Shown: positions 43,186-51,150 of the stretch, piece after piece
Numbering within the stretch: the stretch's first letter is position 1
Layout of the letters: each line of letters opens with the position of its first letter
DNA from: Limnobacter alexandrii
GTDB taxonomy: Bacteria; Pseudomonadota; Gammaproteobacteria; Burkholderiales; Burkholderiaceae_B
NCBI RefSeq assembly: GCF_005871185.1
Contig: NZ_SWKN01000006.1
Location: 770,014-834,013 of the forward strand
Direction of reading: 5' to 3'
Length of the DNA: 64,000 nt
Notes under the pieces: generated by a model
What the model saw: the letters and a program-made list of their open reading frames with translations, nothing else
What the model was told of the DNA's origin: nothing
The model's database searches: none
Program-made: the position numbers and the translations under genes

Positions 43186-44253
43186 TTACTTCGGGATGAA
43201 GAACATCACGGTTTCTGTCCAGCCTTCAGTGTAGTGGCGCAGATACACCTTGTAGTCGTTGCGTACACCGAGAACGATTTCAGGCACTTGCCAGAAATGC
43301 GCGGGGTCGTGGTACACGGCCACGGCCAGTTTGGGTTGGTCTTCCTGAATATGCCACTTCATGCCTTCCAGTGCTTTGGGCTCGGCGCCTTCCAGGTCAA
43401 GCTTGATGAAGCTCACTGATTCCGTCACTCGATTGTCAAGTGCATCCACTTCAATTTGTGTGCTGCCGGTTTCTGAAATTTTGCAGGCTGAACCAGCACC
43501 TGCGTCAAACGACAAGGTTTGCTTTTCATCGAACAAACCCACTGGGTGGTAGTGAATGTCGCGGTGCCCGGCCAACTTGGTTTTGGCGGCAGCAAGGGTG
43601 GTTTCAGTGGGTTCGAAAAAGTGCACGCCGCCATATTGGGGGCAACGCTTGATGAATTCTTCGGTGGTGTAACCGTCAAAGCCACCCCCGTCGACGAACA
43701 CCTCGCCGGGTGCAAACTTTACGAAGGGCTCGAAATATTGCTGCTCGGCTGTGTAGTCGAAAAACCGCATGGCACGCAGGTTTGCGTTCAATCGAAATTC
43801 CATGACGCGGTTAAACACTTCCCGCGATTCCTGATCGGCGAACAAGCTCTGAACCCACTCAAACTTCTCGGGATGTGCAGCGTATTCTTTTTGAGTATCG
43901 GCGATTGCTTGAACTTGGGGCAGCAAAAAGTGACTTGCATCGGCCACTGCGAAATAATCCATCGACACCACACCGTTTAAGCGCAGCAATTTGTTCATGG
44001 CTGTTTTCGGGCGTGCTTGCGTGACGGTTGAAATCACCATGCTACCCGCTGGCACCTGGCTCAGTTTCACCACTGGTTTGCCGCGGTATTCGGTGGCGGT
44101 GGTGTACTCGTCAATGAAACCGTCGATATTGGCGCGGCTGGCCACGGCATCGGCAAACTCGTTAATGCCCAACACATAGCGCTTCTGGGTGGTGTTGCCG
44201 AAAAATTCCGCATGAAAGGCGGCGGCGTGGGCTTTTTGACTGAGTTGTTTCAT
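43186..44253 (-). CDS. FkbM-family SAM-dependent methyltransferase
   Basis: The C-terminal half (about 160-355) is an FkbM methyltransferase domain: VFVDGGGFDGYTTEEF is the SAM-binding glycine motif, VHFFEPTETT the acidic end of strand 2, and VSFIKLDLEGAEPKALEGM the family signature. The N-terminal 155 residues contain GKPVVKLSQVP-type sequence and resemble an NAD-binding-like sugar-chain protein segment, but I cannot name it. FkbM enzymes methylate sugar hydroxyls in antibiotics, exopolysaccharides or O-antigen. ATG 44253. It converges with the preceding gene with only three bases between them. Confidence 0.82.
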   Translation of the reverse strand: MKQLSQKAHAAAFHAEFFGNTTQKRYVLGINEFADAVASRANIDGFIDEYTTATEYRGKPVVKLSQVPAGSMVISTVTQARPKTAMNKLLRLNGVVSMDYFAVADASHFLLPQVQAIADTQKEYAAHPEKFEWVQSLFADQESREVFNRVMEFRLNANLRAMRFFDYTAEQQYFEPFVKFAPGEVFVDGGGFDGYTTEEFIKRCPQYGGVHFFEPTETTLAAAKTKLAGHRDIHYHPVGLFDEKQTLSFDAGAGSACKISETGSTQIEVDALDNRVTESVSFIKLDLEGAEPKALEGMKWHIQEDQPKLAVAVYHDPAHFWQVPEIVLGVRNDYKVYLRHYTEGWTETVMFFIPK

Positions 44254-44462
44254 GGCGGCACAAAAAAGGGTGGCGATGAAACCAGTCTAAAGACATCAAT
44301 TGCTGCGGCAGCTTCGGAAAAGCGAGGGAAAACAGGTGCTTATCCTGATGTTTGCCTTGGTTTATCCCCCCGCAGAGTGGGGTGTGGACGGTTTGAACAT
44401 GATTCGGCTAAGCTTTGCCTGAATCAGATATTCCAGAAACTTCAAGAAAACAAAGGTGATTG

Positions 44463-44903
44463 ATGGATTCAAATGATGTGGAGTACGCCGGGTTTTGGGT
44501 GCGGCTGGGTGCGGTCGTGGTGGACACGGTCTTGATTATGGTGATCACCGCTCCTGTGCTGTATTTGGTGTACGGCTCTGTTTACGGTGACATGAATAGT
44601 CCCGAACTTTTCAGAGGGTTTGGCGAGGTGGTGATTTCGTGGATTGCGCCAGCTGTGGCCACTGTGTTGTTCTGGATATTTCGCAAAGCCACGCCAGGAA
44701 AAATGTTGTTTGCACTCAAGGTGGTGGATGCCGAAACGGGTGCAGCCCTGAAACCGGGCCAGGCGATTGGCCGTTACTTTGCCTATTACATTTCTTACTT
44801 GCCGCTCGGCCTCGGCGTGTTGTGGATTGTGTTTGATTCCAAGAAGCGGGCCTGGCATGACAAATTGGCCAACACCGTGGTGATACGGGATGAACGTTTG
44901 TAA
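44463..44903 (+). CDS. RDD-family membrane protein
   Basis: The 146-residue protein shows the RDD pattern: GFWVRLGAVVVDTVLIMV (Arg-Asp in the first helix), a second helix, and PGKMLFALKVVDAETGAALK followed by the third helix. The last residues KRAWHDKLANTVVIRD are the RDD C-terminal motif. Function of the family is mostly unknown (some act in Na+/H+ exchange or ion homeostasis). ATG 44463 is right after an in-frame TTG at 44460. Confidence 0.88.
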   Translation: MDSNDVEYAGFWVRLGAVVVDTVLIMVITAPVLYLVYGSVYGDMNSPELFRGFGEVVISWIAPAVATVLFWIFRKATPGKMLFALKVVDAETGAALKPGQAIGRYFAYYISYLPLGLGVLWIVFDSKKRAWHDKLANTVVIRDERL

Positions 44904-44986
44904 GAAGCCTGTTTTGCACAAACGGAACCAGACATACCTGTTTGAGCCACTCAGTTGGTGCAATCACCAGATGAGCCTTCTCTCAA

Positions 44987-45715
44987 ATGATATTCAACAA
45001 TCTTCTGCGTGTCTTTGGGCAACAAGCGAAGAATTCCCCCTGTGTGAACTCACAATCGATTCTGTTGGATGAGTCTGACGCAGCAGCCCTGCTGGGCAGA
45101 TTTTTTAATTTGACACATTTGAAGCAGATCGTGGAACAAGGGCGAGAGTCGGTGAAACCCAGAGTTGCTCAGCGCACAATTTCTGAAGCGGGTTTGTTGG
45201 CGATTGCTGCGTATACATCCGCAGGGCTGGATAGGATGATTCATGAAGCTCACAGCCCTATGGGCGGGCCTCGTGACCGCCGTGACCCGGTCAAGGCGCT
45301 GGAGAGTCTGATTCTGGAAACCTTGCCAACCATCGCCTTGACGAAGGCGTCGGTTGTCAAACGAAACTTGACGCTTGATCCAAGCCTCGTCAGGTCGCTT
45401 TACCGCCCGGGGGCGTTGATTTCCTTTGACCGAATTACCTCGGTGACCTTGCAGCCCCATCAGGTTTACCGTGGGGGCAATGTTGACCTGACGATCAAGC
45501 CCGAATTTGGCGTGATCGATGTGTCGGCTTTGTCAACTTTTTCCGGCAAAACCGCCCGGGGAGAAAAGGAGGGCATGCTGGAACCGGGAAAAATGTATAA
45601 AGTAATTGACATGCAAAGCGGCCGCGAGGATTCGCCCTTGAATCCTCAACCTGGCGGTGCGCCGTTACATTCCGAGTATTGGCGAATAGTTCTTCAACAG
45701 CGCCAGTCTTCTTGA
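44987..45715 (+). CDS. Orphan protein with an ADP-ribosyltransferase-like (ART, R-S-E) motif pattern
   Basis: The 242-residue protein follows the order of motifs in ART-fold exoenzymes: a helical N-lobe with AIAAYTSAGLDRMIHEA (about 72-88; compare the 'YT..gy..iN..L' block), ALESLILETLP, an Arg strand VVKRNLTL (Arg126), FDRITSVTL (Thr151-Ser152, in place of STS), a Leu-rich strand VDLTI, DVSALSTFSG, and EKEGMLEPGKMYKVI with an ExE pair (Glu193, Glu195). R-S-ExE is the pattern of arginine-modifying ARTs. There is no signal peptide and no recognisable immunity, transport or phage gene beside it. The ART assignment is from my reading of motifs; whether it is active is unknown. Confidence 0.65.
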   Translation: MIFNNLLRVFGQQAKNSPCVNSQSILLDESDAAALLGRFFNLTHLKQIVEQGRESVKPRVAQRTISEAGLLAIAAYTSAGLDRMIHEAHSPMGGPRDRRDPVKALESLILETLPTIALTKASVVKRNLTLDPSLVRSLYRPGALISFDRITSVTLQPHQVYRGGNVDLTIKPEFGVIDVSALSTFSGKTARGEKEGMLEPGKMYKVIDMQSGREDSPLNPQPGGAPLHSEYWRIVLQQRQSS

Positions 45716-45723
45716 ACCTTGAA

Positions 45724-46416
45724 TTACCGCCTGTCCCAAGTGCCCATCAACCAGTCCATGATGGGGTAGGTGATATTGAAATTCTTGTGTGCCATGATCC
45801 GCTGGTCGTGGTGCGTGGTGTGCAAGCGGGCAAAGCGAGTGAAGCCGGGAATGCGATGTACCCAGTGATCTTCTTTCAAGTGATACGACAGGTGCAGCAA
45901 TTCATAGTTCAGGTAATACGCCATGCCGGTGGCCACCAGCAACAAGGCCACGTTGGGGCTGAATAACCAGGCCAGCAAAAAGCCCATGGGCACAAAAAAC
46001 GCCACCACGAAAAAGCCGACAATTGCGATAGGAAACAGCACGGCTTTGAAGTCCTGGTTGCTGTCAATTTCCATGTGGGTGTCGGTGAAAAATTTGTGGT
46101 GTTGCAGCGAGTGCCGTTTGTACACAAAGCCAAGGCCCTTCACCGGGCGGTGCATGGCGTATTTGTGGCCAGCCCATTCCGCAAAATTGGCATACAAAAA
46201 AGTGGCGGGTATAGTCAGCCATTCCAGCAGGCTGGGTGATTCAAGCCAATAGATGCACAAGGCAATGACACCCAGGCCCAAGGTCATGGTCATGGCCAGG
46301 TGCAAATAGCCTTGGTAGGTTGGGGAAATGAATTCAGCCCGGTAGTTGGCACGCACCGATCGAACGGCTTCGTCTTGAGATTCCTTGGGTACAAACTGCT
46401 TGACTTTGGCATGCAT
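45724..46416 (-). CDS. Fatty acid hydroxylase/sterol desaturase superfamily protein
   Basis: Start ATG 46416 (longer in-frame starts reach into the divergent aldolase gene). The 230-residue protein has four helices and histidine boxes HKYAMH, HSLQHH, HLSYH and HTTHH, the di-iron ligands of membrane hydroxylases such as FAH and carotenoid hydroxylases. The substrate is unknown. It converges with the ART-like gene (eight bases apart) and shares a divergent promoter region with the aldolase gene. Confidence 0.85.
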   Translation of the reverse strand: MHAKVKQFVPKESQDEAVRSVRANYRAEFISPTYQGYLHLAMTMTLGLGVIALCIYWLESPSLLEWLTIPATFLYANFAEWAGHKYAMHRPVKGLGFVYKRHSLQHHKFFTDTHMEIDSNQDFKAVLFPIAIVGFFVVAFFVPMGFLLAWLFSPNVALLLVATGMAYYLNYELLHLSYHLKEDHWVHRIPGFTRFARLHTTHHDQRIMAHKNFNITYPIMDWLMGTWDRR

Positions 46417-46421
46417 GGTAT

Positions 46422-46438
46422 TACTGTCTCCCACAGTA
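46422..46438 (-). promoter_or_regulatory. Hairpin with the ribosome-binding site in its loop
   Basis: On the minus strand TACTGT-GGGAG-ACAGTA lies six bases before the start codon at 46416. The GGGAG Shine-Dalgarno sequence is exactly the loop, so folding could tune translation of the hydroxylase. Short stem, so the effect may be small. Confidence 0.4.
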
Positions 46439-46485
46439 TGAATTTTATTTTGTAATGTTAGATTGCCCCTGATTGCCTTGAATTT

Positions 46486-46507
46486 CAAGTGCTTTTGCAA
46501 GCACTTG
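46486..46507 (+). promoter_or_regulatory. Perfect dyad, candidate operator
   Basis: CAAGTGCTT (46486-46494), TTGC, AAGCACTTG (46499-46507). The right arm overlaps the -35 hexamer of the aldolase promoter, a position suited to repression; it could instead be read by a factor serving both divergent genes. Confidence 0.5.
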
Positions 46508-46532
46508 GCTGCGCGCTGGTACACTTTATAAA
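46505..46532 (+). promoter_or_regulatory. Candidate sigma-70 promoter of the class II aldolase gene
   Basis: TTGGCT (46505-46510), 16 bases, TATAAA (46527-46532). It lies 36 bases before the start codon, with AAAGGAG in between. Confidence 0.55.
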
Positions 46533-46567
46533 AAACACAATTCCAAAAGCAGCAAAGGAGACTCACC

Positions 46568-47335
46568 ATGAATGCACCGCTTTCAAGTACCCCACCCGCC
46601 CACATTGGCCAGCAGGAATGGCAAGCCCGCGTTGATTTGGCCGCGGCTTATCGTTTGGTGGCCATGCACAAGTGGGACGATTTGGTGTTCACGCACATTT
46701 CTGCCCGAGTACCAGGCGAAGACGGCCATTTTTTGATCAACCCTTACGGTTTCATGTTCGAAGAAATAACGGCCAGCAGCCTGGTGAAGGTGAACATGAA
46801 TTGCGAGAAGGTGGACAACAGCCCCTATGATGTGAACCCGGCTGGTTTCACCATTCACAGTGCGGTGCATGCCATACGGCACGATGCCCATTGCGTGATG
46901 CACACCCACACGGTGGCCGGCGTCGCAGTTTCAATTCAGGAACAGGGCTTGTTGCCAATTTCCCAGCAGTCGCTGTTTCCGCTGGCTGGTTTGGCTTATC
47001 ACGACTATGAAGGTTTGGCTTTGCGGGAAGATGAAAAGGCGCGCTTGCAAGCCGACCTGGGCGAGGCCAATAACCTGATTTTGCGCAACCATGGTTTGCT
47101 GACCTGTGGTTCGACTGTGGCCGATGCCTTTTTGAACATGTTTATTTTGCAGCGTGCCTGCGAGGTTCAAATTGCAGCGCAATCTGGCGGGGCCACCTTG
47201 ATTCCAATTGCCCAGCCCATTGTGGATGGCATCAGGGCGGCGGCGGCGCAAGTGACCCGTGGTTTGGGTGGCAACATTGCCTGGCCTGCCTTACTGCGCA
47301 AGCTGGACCGCGAGCAGCCAGATTACAAAAACTGA
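46568..47335 (+). CDS. Class II aldolase/adducin-domain protein
   Basis: The 255-residue protein has the FucA/AraD fold motifs: YRLVAMHKWDDLVFTHISAR, the zinc ligands in VMHTHTVAGVAV, and LILRNHGLLTCGSTVADAF. Class II aldolases cleave or epimerise sugar phosphates; this subgroup, widespread in proteobacteria without a defined pathway, is close to the adducin-like branch. The substrate is not known. ATG 46568 with AAAGGAG at good spacing. No sugar kinase or isomerase is adjacent. Confidence 0.88.
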   Translation: MNAPLSSTPPAHIGQQEWQARVDLAAAYRLVAMHKWDDLVFTHISARVPGEDGHFLINPYGFMFEEITASSLVKVNMNCEKVDNSPYDVNPAGFTIHSAVHAIRHDAHCVMHTHTVAGVAVSIQEQGLLPISQQSLFPLAGLAYHDYEGLALREDEKARLQADLGEANNLILRNHGLLTCGSTVADAFLNMFILQRACEVQIAAQSGGATLIPIAQPIVDGIRAAAAQVTRGLGGNIAWPALLRKLDREQPDYKN

Positions 47336-47347
47336 GTTGCTTTTAGC

Positions 47348-47677
47348 CTAAGGCTTGTTTCCACCGGTCACGGTGGAAACATACTTCGCCAGAATTTTCA
47401 TTTGATCCACCGTGAGGTGATCCACAAAAGGGGGCATGCCCCCTTTGCCGTTTTTAAGCGCATTCAGCACACGTTCTTCACTGGGTTTCAGTTCATCCAG
47501 CACAGGGCCAATTTTGCCTTTGGTGCCGGCATCGGCCAGTGTGTGGCAAATGGCGCACGCGGGGTCGGCATCGGTTTGAAACAGTTTGCGGCCCTGCTCA
47601 AGAATGGCCGCGTCGTCCATGGCGAATGCGGTTGACGCACCAAAACTCAATAACAATACGCAAGCAAATCGCACCAT
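47348..47677 (-). CDS. Small exported c-type cytochrome (SorB-like)
   Basis: Start ATG 47677 with AGAGGA upstream, giving 109 residues; longer frames are rejected because this one starts right at the signal peptide (ending STAFA). One heme site, ACAICHTL, and an axial Met in KGGMPPFVDHLT. IGPVLDELKPSEERVLNAL resembles the heme subunit SorB of sulfite dehydrogenases, but no sorA gene is beside it. It is read after the flavin oxidoreductase gene, 17 bases away, so it may be an electron carrier for another enzyme. Confidence 0.85.
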   Translation of the reverse strand: MVRFACVLLLSFGASTAFAMDDAAILEQGRKLFQTDADPACAICHTLADAGTKGKIGPVLDELKPSEERVLNALKNGKGGMPPFVDHLTVDQMKILAKYVSTVTGGNKP

Positions 47678-47694
47678 GCTGTCCTCTTTCTCAA

Positions 47695-48936
47695 TCAAGC
47701 CCGTAATTTGCGGGCTTTGAACAAGCCCCAACTGCTATCCAGAATATAGAAAAACAGGGCTTTCAGGGCACTCTCGTTCGGGACAGGGTTTTTGCCTTTG
47801 CCCATGCGGTGAATTTGGCGGGTGTACCACTGAATTTCCAGCAATCCGGTGCGGTCCACGGCTTTCACGCCGGTAATCAGCGGCTTGACCGGATGCAGGG
47901 CTTCTTTGTTGTCCAGCAGGCGCTTGGGCAAATCGGGTTCAATGGCAATGGAGCGGGCCAAACCAATCAGATCGACCGCGCCACTGTTCAGCGCTTCTTT
48001 CATGCCGCCCACGGTGCGGAAACCCCCAGTCAGCATCAAAGGCACTTTGCAAACTGCGCGTACTTTCTCGGTGAAGTCCATGAAGTAGGCTTCGCGCTTG
48101 ATGGTGCTTTCTTTCTTGGGTTTGGCGCTGGCGCCCGTCATGGCTGGGGCTTCATAGGTACCGCCAGACACTTCAATCATGTCAATGCCGCGCGCGGTCA
48201 GTTCTTGAATCACAGCCAGTGATTCTTCCTCGGAAAAACCGCCTTTCTGGAAGTCGGCTGAGTTCAATTTGATGCCAACCGGAAAGTTAGCACCCACCTG
48301 CTTGCGCACTTCATCATAAATGGCCAGCACAAAGCGGCGGCGGTTTTCTGCGCTGCCACCCCATTGGTCGGTGCGCTGGTTGCTCAGGGGGCTTAAAAAC
48401 TGGCTGATCAAATAGCCGTGCGCGCCGTGAATTTGTACGCCATCAAAACCGGCATCCTTGCACACCTTGGCGGTGCGGCCCCAGCGGGCAATCAGGTCGA
48501 GAATTTCAGTCTCGGTGAGTTCGCGCGGCGTGGCAAACATCATTTGCAGGCTTTTGTGAAACGGCACAGCCGAGGGCGACACAGTTTCTTTGTTCATACC
48601 TTTGGGGCATTGCTTGCCGGGGTGGTTGATTTGCACCCAGATTTTGCTGCCATTGGCCTGTCCTGCCTTGGCCCACTGCTGCAACAGGGGCATGTCGCGG
48701 TCGTCTTCGATGACAACGTTGCCCGGCTCTGCACGTGCGCGGCGGTCAATCATCACATTCCCGGTTATATTCAAACCGATGCCGCCAGCTGTCCAACGCT
48801 GGTACACCCGCACAATTTCCGGTGTTACGCGGTTGTCCCGGGTACCCAGGGCTTCGCTCATGGCGGCCTTTACCAGTCGGTTGGGAACAGTGGCGCCGCA
48901 GGGCAATGTGAGTGGGTCGCGTAGCTCGATGCGCAT
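47695..48936 (-). CDS. NADH:flavin oxidoreductase/old yellow enzyme family protein
   Basis: The 413-residue FMN enzyme has the TIM-barrel OYE layout: LPCGATVPNRLVKAAMSEAL, WVQINHPGKQ, the His pair in VQIHGAHGYLISQFLSPL, TDQWGGSAENRRRF, and the FMN-phosphate site PLMLTGGFRT followed by DLIGLARSIAIEP. OYE-type enzymes reduce activated C=C bonds with NAD(P)H. No iron-sulfur or second domain of the DCR type is present. The natural substrate is unknown. It diverges from the DMT gene at 48997. Confidence 0.9.
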   Translation of the reverse strand: MRIELRDPLTLPCGATVPNRLVKAAMSEALGTRDNRVTPEIVRVYQRWTAGGIGLNITGNVMIDRRARAEPGNVVIEDDRDMPLLQQWAKAGQANGSKIWVQINHPGKQCPKGMNKETVSPSAVPFHKSLQMMFATPRELTETEILDLIARWGRTAKVCKDAGFDGVQIHGAHGYLISQFLSPLSNQRTDQWGGSAENRRRFVLAIYDEVRKQVGANFPVGIKLNSADFQKGGFSEEESLAVIQELTARGIDMIEVSGGTYEAPAMTGASAKPKKESTIKREAYFMDFTEKVRAVCKVPLMLTGGFRTVGGMKEALNSGAVDLIGLARSIAIEPDLPKRLLDNKEALHPVKPLITGVKAVDRTGLLEIQWYTRQIHRMGKGKNPVPNESALKALFFYILDSSWGLFKARKLRA

Positions 48937-48996
48937 GAAGATGTCTCCGGCGTCTGGAAGTTGAAAATTGTTGTTGTCACATAGTAGCTTGCACGA

Positions 48997-49908
48997 ATGA
49001 AAAAAATTGAAGTCAACACACTAATTTTTACAGCCTTCGCCATGTGCGCGTTTGCAGCGAACTCATTTTTTTGCCGGGCAGCTTTGGGTGCGGGGCAAAT
49101 TGACCCAGCCAGCTTTACTGCCATTCGACTGATCAGCGGGGCGGTCACCTTGTGGTTGTGTTTGCGCATTCAGAACAAGGGCGGTCAACAGGGCAGTTGG
49201 GCAGGTGCGTGGGCGCTGTTTGGTTATGCAGTGCTTTTTTCAATGGCCTATTTGTACATGAGTACCGGCACGGGTGCCTTGATTTTGTTTGCCAGTGTGC
49301 AGTTGAGCATGATTGCCTATGCCGCCACGCAGGGTGATCGTTTAAGGGGGCTACGCGCCCTGGGCGCTGTGGTGGCTGCAGCAGGTTTGGTGCTGTTGTT
49401 GTGGCCGCATTTGCAAACACCGGCTTCCGTTCTCGCTGCGGTGAGTATGGCTTTGGCAGGTGCCTGCTGGGGTGTGTATTCGGTGGTGGGGAAGGGCTCA
49501 AAATCACCGTTGGCCGACACAGCGGGCAATTTCTCTCGTGCTGCCTTTGTCATGTTGTTGGTGTGGATGAGCGTGTATTTTTCCGCCAAGGCGGGGGTGC
49601 ATATTCCCGGTGTTACCGTCGAGCGTGGCCTGGCCTTATACACTGTGTACCTGCCCACGCCCACTGTGGCGGGGGTGTTGTTTGCGCTGGCCTCGGGCTG
49701 CCTGGCCAGTGGTATTGGTTATGCGGTGTGGTACAAGGTGCTGCCTTCGTTACCCACCACCTCGGCAGCCAGTGTGCAGCTGAGCGTACCGGTGATTGCC
49801 GCATTGGCGGGTGTTGTGTTTCTGGATGAAGCGGTAACCGCAACCTTGTTGGTGGCCATGGTCATGACACTGGGTGGTGTGTATCTGGTTTTACGCGGAA
49901 AGCGTTAA
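48997..49908 (+). CDS. DMT-superfamily transporter (EamA type)
   Basis: The 303-residue protein has ten predicted helices in two EamA halves, opening with LIFTAFAMCAFAANSFFCRAAL and ending VAMVMTLGGVYLVLRGKR. A typical EamA block is LPTTSAASVQLSVPVIAALAG. It is unrelated in close sequence to the DMT protein at 41501. Substrate unknown. Start ATG 48997. Confidence 0.88.
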   Translation: MKKIEVNTLIFTAFAMCAFAANSFFCRAALGAGQIDPASFTAIRLISGAVTLWLCLRIQNKGGQQGSWAGAWALFGYAVLFSMAYLYMSTGTGALILFASVQLSMIAYAATQGDRLRGLRALGAVVAAAGLVLLLWPHLQTPASVLAAVSMALAGACWGVYSVVGKGSKSPLADTAGNFSRAAFVMLLVWMSVYFSAKAGVHIPGVTVERGLALYTVYLPTPTVAGVLFALASGCLASGIGYAVWYKVLPSLPTTSAASVQLSVPVIAALAGVVFLDEAVTATLLVAMVMTLGGVYLVLRGKR

Positions 49909-49941
49909 TGTCTTAATTCAAATTGGCTGGACAATGAATCG

Positions 49942-51072
49942 ATGAATGAAGTTGATAAACCCAAAGGCAAGAACACCGAGACCAGTTTGTCCATATTGGC
50001 CAAGCAGTTTTACCTGCAACACTGGGGATTGTTGCTCAGTGCAGCCTTGGTGTTGGCGGTGGTTATCAATTTGTGGCCGGTATTGGCACCCTTCTTGGCT
50101 GCCTTTGTGCTGGCCTATTTGCTGGCGGCGCCCAGTAGGTGGGTGCACAGCAAACTACGCGGGCGTATTCCCCTGCCGGTGTGTGCGGTACTCACCTTTT
50201 TCGCGCTGCTGTTGATCTTTTCCAGCGTGGGTTTGTTGTTTATTCCGGTGGTGCTGACTCAGCTTGAATTGATCCAGAGCAACCTGCCGCAACTGATTGT
50301 GAATGTGAAGCGCACCGTATTGCCGTGGCTAAACGATGTATTCGGTTTGACCGTGTCGGTGGACAGCACGGAAATGAGAGATCGGATTGCAGCTTACATC
50401 AGCGAGAACCGTGGCACTTTGGCGGAAATCAGCACCAAGTTGTTGCGCTCGGGTTCTCAGTCGGTGTTGGGTATTACCGGTTTTGTGTCGCTGACGGTCA
50501 TTGCTACCTTGTTTATTCTTCCTGGCTGGACCCAGATCACCAAACAGTTTCGGCAAGTATTTCCGCCGCATTTGTGGAAACGCGCACAACCCTTGTTCAG
50601 CGAAATTGATTCTGTCATGACCGAATACATCAAGGGCATGATGGTGGTCATGTTGTTTCTCAGCACATTCTATTCGATTGGATTGAGCGTGGTGGGGCTG
50701 CAAAGTGGTTGGGCCTTGGGCATGTTGGCCGGGGTGCTGTGCGTGGTGCCGTACCTTGGCTTTGCAGTGGCATTGCTGGTGGGCTTGCTAACCGCGGCGC
50801 TTGAGTTACAGGGCTTCCTGCCCATTTTCTTGGTGCTGTTGGTGTTTGTGGTGGGGCAGTTTCTGGAAGGCTTTGTATTAACGCCTTTGGTGGTGGGTGA
50901 CAAAATTGGTTTGTCAGCCCTGGCCGTTATTTTTGCCTTGGCATTTTTCGGGGCAATTTTTGGCTTGGTCGGCGTGTTCCTTGCGTTGCCGCTGGCCGCA
51001 ATTTTCAAAGTGGCCTACCTGCATGCCTTTGCCCATTATGAGCAAAGCGAGTATTACCGGCAGGCCAAGTAA
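49942..51072 (+). CDS. AI-2E family transporter (PerM/YdiK type)
   Basis: The 376-residue protein has about eight helices with a large central loop region (about 115-175), the layout of the AI-2E family. LVVGDKIGLSALAVIFALA and the GALFG-like AIFGLVGVFLALPLAAIFK block are family hallmarks. Despite the name only some members export autoinducer-2; others act in Na+/H+ exchange or permease roles. It starts with ATG 49942, 33 bases after the DMT gene. Confidence 0.9.
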   Translation: MNEVDKPKGKNTETSLSILAKQFYLQHWGLLLSAALVLAVVINLWPVLAPFLAAFVLAYLLAAPSRWVHSKLRGRIPLPVCAVLTFFALLLIFSSVGLLFIPVVLTQLELIQSNLPQLIVNVKRTVLPWLNDVFGLTVSVDSTEMRDRIAAYISENRGTLAEISTKLLRSGSQSVLGITGFVSLTVIATLFILPGWTQITKQFRQVFPPHLWKRAQPLFSEIDSVMTEYIKGMMVVMLFLSTFYSIGLSVVGLQSGWALGMLAGVLCVVPYLGFAVALLVGLLTAALELQGFLPIFLVLLVFVVGQFLEGFVLTPLVVGDKIGLSALAVIFALAFFGAIFGLVGVFLALPLAAIFKVAYLHAFAHYEQSEYYRQAK

Positions 51073-51080
51073 TCAGGGCG

Positions 51081-51116
51081 AAAAAAAACCGGTGGGCTGC
51101 TCACTTCTCCCACCGG
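51081..51116 (-). terminator. Rho-independent terminator for the 51151-52071 gene
   Basis: Reading the minus strand, CCGGTGGG (51116-51109) pairs with CCCACCGG (51096-51089) and is followed by eight T (51088-51081). Confidence 0.85.
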
Positions 51117-51150
51117 CTGTTCAGCCCAAGATTTCTGTCACGAAATTTTT

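Noticed and set aside
47351-47380. Perfect ten-base hairpin at the convergent end of the aldolase and cytochrome c genes
   Set aside because: The hairpin (47357-47366 with 47371-47380) lies within the cytochrome c coding sequence and has no T run on either strand, so I do not call it a terminator.
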